Assembly (NCBI GenBank): GCA_934394985.1
Contig: CAKRRF010000016.1
Location: 1-55,064 of the forward strand
Length of the DNA stretch: 55,064 bases
Reading direction: 5' to 3'
From: an uncultured Marvinbryantia sp.
GTDB taxonomy: Bacteria > Bacillota > Clostridia > Lachnospirales > Lachnospiraceae
Within the stretch, counting starts at the first letter, position 1. Every line of letters starts with the position of its first letter. A program made the translations under genes and the position numbers. Below the pieces are notes generated by a model, which worked only from the letters and a program-made list of their open reading frames with translations, was not told the origin of the DNA and made no database searches. Positions 52,662-55,064 of this stretch are shown piece by piece.

Positions 52662-52994
52662 TTATCGGGTATTGCAGTCTCTTTTCATAGTTCCACATGA
52701 ACAACATCCCCCTTTCCCTGTGATTTCCCATGGCCATGGCTGAAGAATCCAGTTCCATGAACTGTCTTGTGAGACTTCCATGCTGTCAATGGTCAGTGGT
52801 TCAAATCTTCTGGAATATACTGCCACGGCGGCATTCCTCTGTCGGGTAAACTGCTCTGCATACTGTAGCGCCTTACAATCATAAGGATGGGTATCCAGGT
52901 ACAATAAGAGGTCATCCAGTGCAAAACTGACTTCGTTGATACAATTTATTAATTGTGTCTGTGTCATAGATTCGAAAGAAGCATACTGATTCAT
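52662..52994 (-). CDS. cotJB: Spore coat protein CotJB
   Basis: A 110-residue protein of the CotJB family: FALDDLLLYLDTHPYDCKAL and ILQPWPWE near the C-terminus are signature elements. Works with CotJA and CotJC in the inner spore coat. ATG overlaps the cotJA stop (ATGA). Part of the cotJABC operon, SigE-controlled in B. subtilis. Confidence 0.93.
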   Translation of the reverse strand: MNQYASFESMTQTQLINCINEVSFALDDLLLYLDTHPYDCKALQYAEQFTRQRNAAVAVYSRRFEPLTIDSMEVSQDSSWNWILQPWPWEITGKGGCCSCGTMKRDCNTR

Positions 52995-53188
52995 GAGCAG
53001 CCTCCTCTCCGTCCACAGAACGGTTTATCTAGTTCCGGGAAAATGGTGCCTCTGGATAAACCTTCGCGGAAATCATAGATCGTATGAAAAGACTGCCACG
53101 GAACATATGCCATGGCGATCGGAAAAGAAGCCAATGGATCAGAATGGCACATCTGAACAGGTTGATTGTTACGACATGTTGATTTCAT
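52991..53188 (-). CDS. cotJA: Spore coat protein CotJA
   Basis: A 65-residue CotJA family member: AMAYVPWQSFHTIYDF and GLSRGTIFPELDKPF are family hallmarks. First gene of cotJABC. CAGGAG lies just upstream of the ATG. Confidence 0.93.
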   Translation of the reverse strand: MKSTCRNNQPVQMCHSDPLASFPIAMAYVPWQSFHTIYDFREGLSRGTIFPELDKPFCGRRGGCS

Positions 53189-53215
53189 AAAAACTCCTGA
53201 TGTTTTTTCACTATT

Positions 53216-53223
53216 ATGGTATG
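53216..53223 (-). promoter_or_regulatory. Candidate SigE-like -10 for cotJABC
   Basis: Minus strand CATACCAT, one mismatch from CATACAnT, 28 bases before cotJA. No clear matching -35 was found, so weak. Confidence 0.3.
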
Positions 53224-53258
53224 AATAAAATCAGGATTCGTGCATAGTGCACCCACAT

Positions 53259-53459
53259 CTATATGTTTTGTTGTTCTAACTTCTTCTGTCCAATCAGATT
53301 CGCCAGTACTGCGTTTGGTCCAACAGAAAGTCCCTCAATCAGATTCACGAAAATACTCACCCGCGCCACGCAGCTTCCTACTGCTGCCAGTGCCGTATCT
53401 CCTGCCTGTAATTTTTCTGAACAATTATCTGGTCTTCCGATATATTTCAAAAGAAACAA
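53259..53459 (-). pseudogene. MATE efflux transporter remnant
   Basis: A 66-residue fragment whose second half (ALAAVGSCVARVSIFVNLIE, then GLSVGPNAVLANLIGQKK) matches the first transmembrane helices of MATE family exporters. It ends abruptly at a stop after EQQNI, and no further MATE sequence follows. Its upstream part is also lost. A decayed gene near cotJA. Hairpins at 53461-53495 (ATACCACA/TGTGGTAT) and 53518-53542 (GAATCTATAA/TTATAGATTC) lie to its right. Confidence 0.75.
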
Positions 53460-53460
53460 A

Positions 53461-53495
53461 ATACCACAAACCGGCTATTTACCGATCTGTGGTAT
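53461..53495. terminator. Hairpin, possible terminator
   Basis: ATACCACA pairs with TGTGGTAT. A second, perfect 10-bp inverted repeat lies at 53518-53542. The rest of 53543-53684 shows no gene. Confidence 0.4.
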
Positions 53496-53684
53496 CTTCT
53501 TACGCGCTGACTTAGATGAATCTATAATGTTCTTATAGATTCAATTATTTATTGTAGTTTACGATCTTACACAATTGATTTACTTCTTTACCCCTATGCC
53601 TGTATTTTACTGGTTTTTTTCACATTTGTAAATAGTGTATCGGCCAAAAGTGATATCTATAATCCTATCAAACATTGCCAAATG

Positions 53685-54323
53685 TTATATGAATACTTCT
53701 TTCCCGACAATGTTCTTTATAAACTCTTCCTGAGATTCGGACGATACATAATATTCCTTTCCTATTTTATTACCATATCCCATCTGAAACATGAGTTTCA
53801 GAATTCTTAATGCTTTATCACTTTCGCAATGATAAATATCCATGATATCTTTTTTGCAAAGCATTTTCTTATTTTTATCTTTCAGAGACTGAATGCAGGT
53901 TTCAATCATCACATCTTTATTCCTGCATAATTGAACCAGTTCTTCTCTTGTCATTTCTTCATAGTTATACGTATATTTTACAATGATCTCATCAGCAAAA
54001 ACATCCCCACCGAAGCTGTTATTATCCGGTGCATATGGTTTCTGCACTTCTCCATCCATAATGACCTGTGTTCCCTTGCAGTCAATGAACATATCTGCCG
54101 AAAGCCAGCTTCCGCTTTTAATATGGAACTTGCTTCCTCTGTCATTATCTGTCAGAGCTCTCCAGAAAGTAGGTTTTGGGCAACGGTACAGCCACTCATA
54201 TCCGTTTTTAACGATAGATTCCAGTCCGCCTTGTGCATAAGAAAAAATATAATCAAATCCTTCACCATGTACCCCAAGTGTATAGTCACCATAAACCACT
54301 CTTAATTTATCTGTATAAGCCAT
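53685..54323 (-). CDS. LacM-like fragment fused to a helix-turn-helix domain
   Basis: A 212-residue protein. Residues 1-120 match the start of beta-galactosidase small chain (LacM/Bgal_small_N): KLRVVYGDYTLGVHGEGFDY, GGLESIVKNGYEWLYR, PTFWRALTDNDRG. It then departs into a different domain (YEEMTREELVQLCRNKDVMI, KKDIMDIYHCESDKALRILKL) that looks like a winged helix or excisionase-type HTH. The catalytic part of the sugar hydrolase is in the large chain and absent, so no enzyme activity is expected. Either a genuine regulator fusion or a chimera after deletion. Confidence 0.7.
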   Translation of the reverse strand: MAYTDKLRVVYGDYTLGVHGEGFDYIFSYAQGGLESIVKNGYEWLYRCPKPTFWRALTDNDRGSKFHIKSGSWLSADMFIDCKGTQVIMDGEVQKPYAPDNNSFGGDVFADEIIVKYTYNYEEMTREELVQLCRNKDVMIETCIQSLKDKNKKMLCKKDIMDIYHCESDKALRILKLMFQMGYGNKIGKEYYVSSESQEEFIKNIVGKEVFI

Positions 54324-54341
54324 AGTAATTCCAGAGTTATA

Positions 54342-54560
54342 ACTGGTTCACGCAGAACAGCTATCTGCAATCTCATCGTCATTATTAAACGGATTTTCCA
54401 TTTGAAAGTTATAAACGATTTGACTTCTCTCTGTCATAAACCATTGATCCTTTAGACGTTGATAAACAATAGGCCCTTTGCTGCATTGTATTGTCTTGTA
54501 AACATATTCTCATCGTGTTTTGGTTCAAACGTACGTTTTCCTTCCAATACATTATTTGTT
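54342..54560 (-). pseudogene. Degenerate coding remnant
   Basis: On the minus strand, overlapping open stretches in different frames (for example KDQWFMTERSQIVYNFQMEN ending at a TGA near 54342) look like one broken gene with frameshifts. Not identified. No intact gene lies in 54324-54911. Confidence 0.3.
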
Positions 54561-54911
54561 TATATACATCAATCCCCATTTTTCAATTATTTATATACAA
54601 AACAACCTATTATGAGCTGCCTGCAAAGACAGTTTTACAATTTGCATTCAGTCCGACTATTTATGTAAGATGATATCTCCTGATTAGAAAAGCTGTCAGG
54701 TAATCTCTTACGTATAAATATTATAGCTATTTTTATCTCAAATTCATGTGAATTATATTGAACAAAACATGCACAAAATGATATTTTTTTATGATAGTCT
54801 TTTTAAGAAAAATTAAGTATGCTATGAGAAATTTTAGAAATAAAGTCTATGGAGATTATATCCGCTATACCCATTCATCCTGTCATTCCATTTTCGATTT
54901 AAAAACTATAC

Positions 54912-54966
54912 TTGACACAAAATGACTATTGTAGTAGTATAACCATATGATTACTATTTCAGTAGT
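54912..54966 (+). promoter_or_regulatory. blaI promoter with two operator copies
   Basis: TTGACA (54912-54917), 17-base spacer, TAGTAT (54935-54940). Two 14-base repeats, ACTATTGTAGTAGT (54925-54938) and ACTATTTCAGTAGT (54953-54966), lie over and after the -10. They resemble BlaI/MecI TACA/TGTA-type operators, implying self-repression. Confidence 0.75.
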
Positions 54967-54993
54967 CATTTCATGCATGAAGGGAGCTTTTAA

Positions 54994-55064
54994 ATGAACG
55001 TTAAATTATTTGATTCTGAACAAAAAGTAATGGAAGTATTATGGCGGGAGGGAAATCTGCATGC
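54994..55064 (+). CDS. BlaI/MecI/CopY-family repressor, partial at window end
   Basis: Only the first 23 codons are in the window (MNVKLFDSEQKVMEVLWREG...). The start of the winged helix fits BlaI/MecI proteins, which repress beta-lactamase or other genes until a BlaR1-type protease relieves them. GAAGGGAG precedes the ATG. The two operator repeats upstream support autoregulation. Confidence 0.75.
   Translation, partial: MNVKLFDSEQKVMEVLWREGNLH

Larger units (their letters stand above)
52441..52698 (-). pseudogene. cotJC: cotJC 5' part, with phage-encoded tail
   Basis: Starts MWNYEKRLQYPIKITTPNAK and runs as true CotJC up to DIGTEE (host part 52503-52698). The frame then enters phage DNA and stops after PVHGCWTLCKKPVFTGFLAT, giving an 85-residue dead-end product. 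GGAAAGGGGGAT lies ten bases before the ATG. It starts within the end of cotJB (37-base overlap). Together with 8115-8564 this is the whole gene, split between the metal ligands Glu and His of ELAH. Confidence 0.93.

Noticed and set aside
52993..53190. Plus-strand frame opposite cotJA
   Set aside because: Exact mirror of cotJA with no ribosome binding site.
53259..53459. Prophage insertion into the MATE gene as attachment site
   Set aside because: The MATE remnant lies 750 bases outside attR and shares no sequence with the phage ends.

Overview
The window reads as the chromosome of a spore-forming, low-GC Gram-positive bacterium, most likely a Lachnospiraceae-type Clostridium relative. The basis is a cotJABC spore-coat operon, a YerC/TrpR-like regulator, a TSCPD-domain protein, BlaI-type control and AGGAGG-type ribosome binding sites throughout. 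The family-level placement is inference from gene content. No rRNA or tRNA gene and no CRISPR array was seen.

Left chromosomal flank (1-8564): pcrA, a DUF1836 regulator, yerC, a PHP-domain hydrolase, a TSCPD protein, a secreted ABC substrate-binding protein and an ftsW-type SEDS gene. These are followed by a host-side phage-like endolysin and holin, and by the 3' part of cotJC. Right flank (52503-55064): the 5' part of cotJC, then cotJB and cotJA, a MATE transporter remnant, a LacM-like/helix-turn-helix fusion, degenerate sequence, and a blaI-like gene cut off by the window end.

Between them lies one apparently complete prophage of about 43.9 kb, an HK97-type siphovirus with a very long tape measure. 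It was inserted by a large serine recombinase exactly inside cotJC. The two junctions share GTTC (8561-8564 and 52503-52506). Removing the prophage rejoins cotJC in frame and restores the conserved Glu-Leu-Ala-His metal-binding motif, giving a 213-codon gene. The phage ends form near-perfect 19-bp inverted arms around a predicted TC crossover dinucleotide.

Phage layout, right to left along the minus strand: cro and small membrane proteins; a HUH Rep with what looks like a counter-transcribed RNA over its leader; an RNase H-like protein, PcfJ-like protein, DUF3102-like protein and SSB; an ArpU-like late regulator; a strong late promoter with an 18-bp palindrome in its spacer; then HNH, TerS, TerL, portal, ClpP-like protease, capsid, connectors, major tail protein, G/GT chaperones with a CCCAAAC frameshift site, a secreted moron, tape measure, Dit, Tal with a glycosidase-like domain, fibre, holin and endolysin. 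On the plus strand near the right end: CI-like repressor, a type I toxin-antitoxin locus of the holin-like-toxin kind, ImmA, a frameshifted secreted moron, a small ORF and the integrase.

The most interesting reading is a possible sporulation-linked system. The prophage splits a spore-coat gene, as known elements split sigK or spsM. Directly downstream of cotJC the host carries a holin/endolysin pair preceded by a sequence matching the SigK promoter consensus, so it may act in mother-cell lysis. Both ideas are inferences that can be tested.
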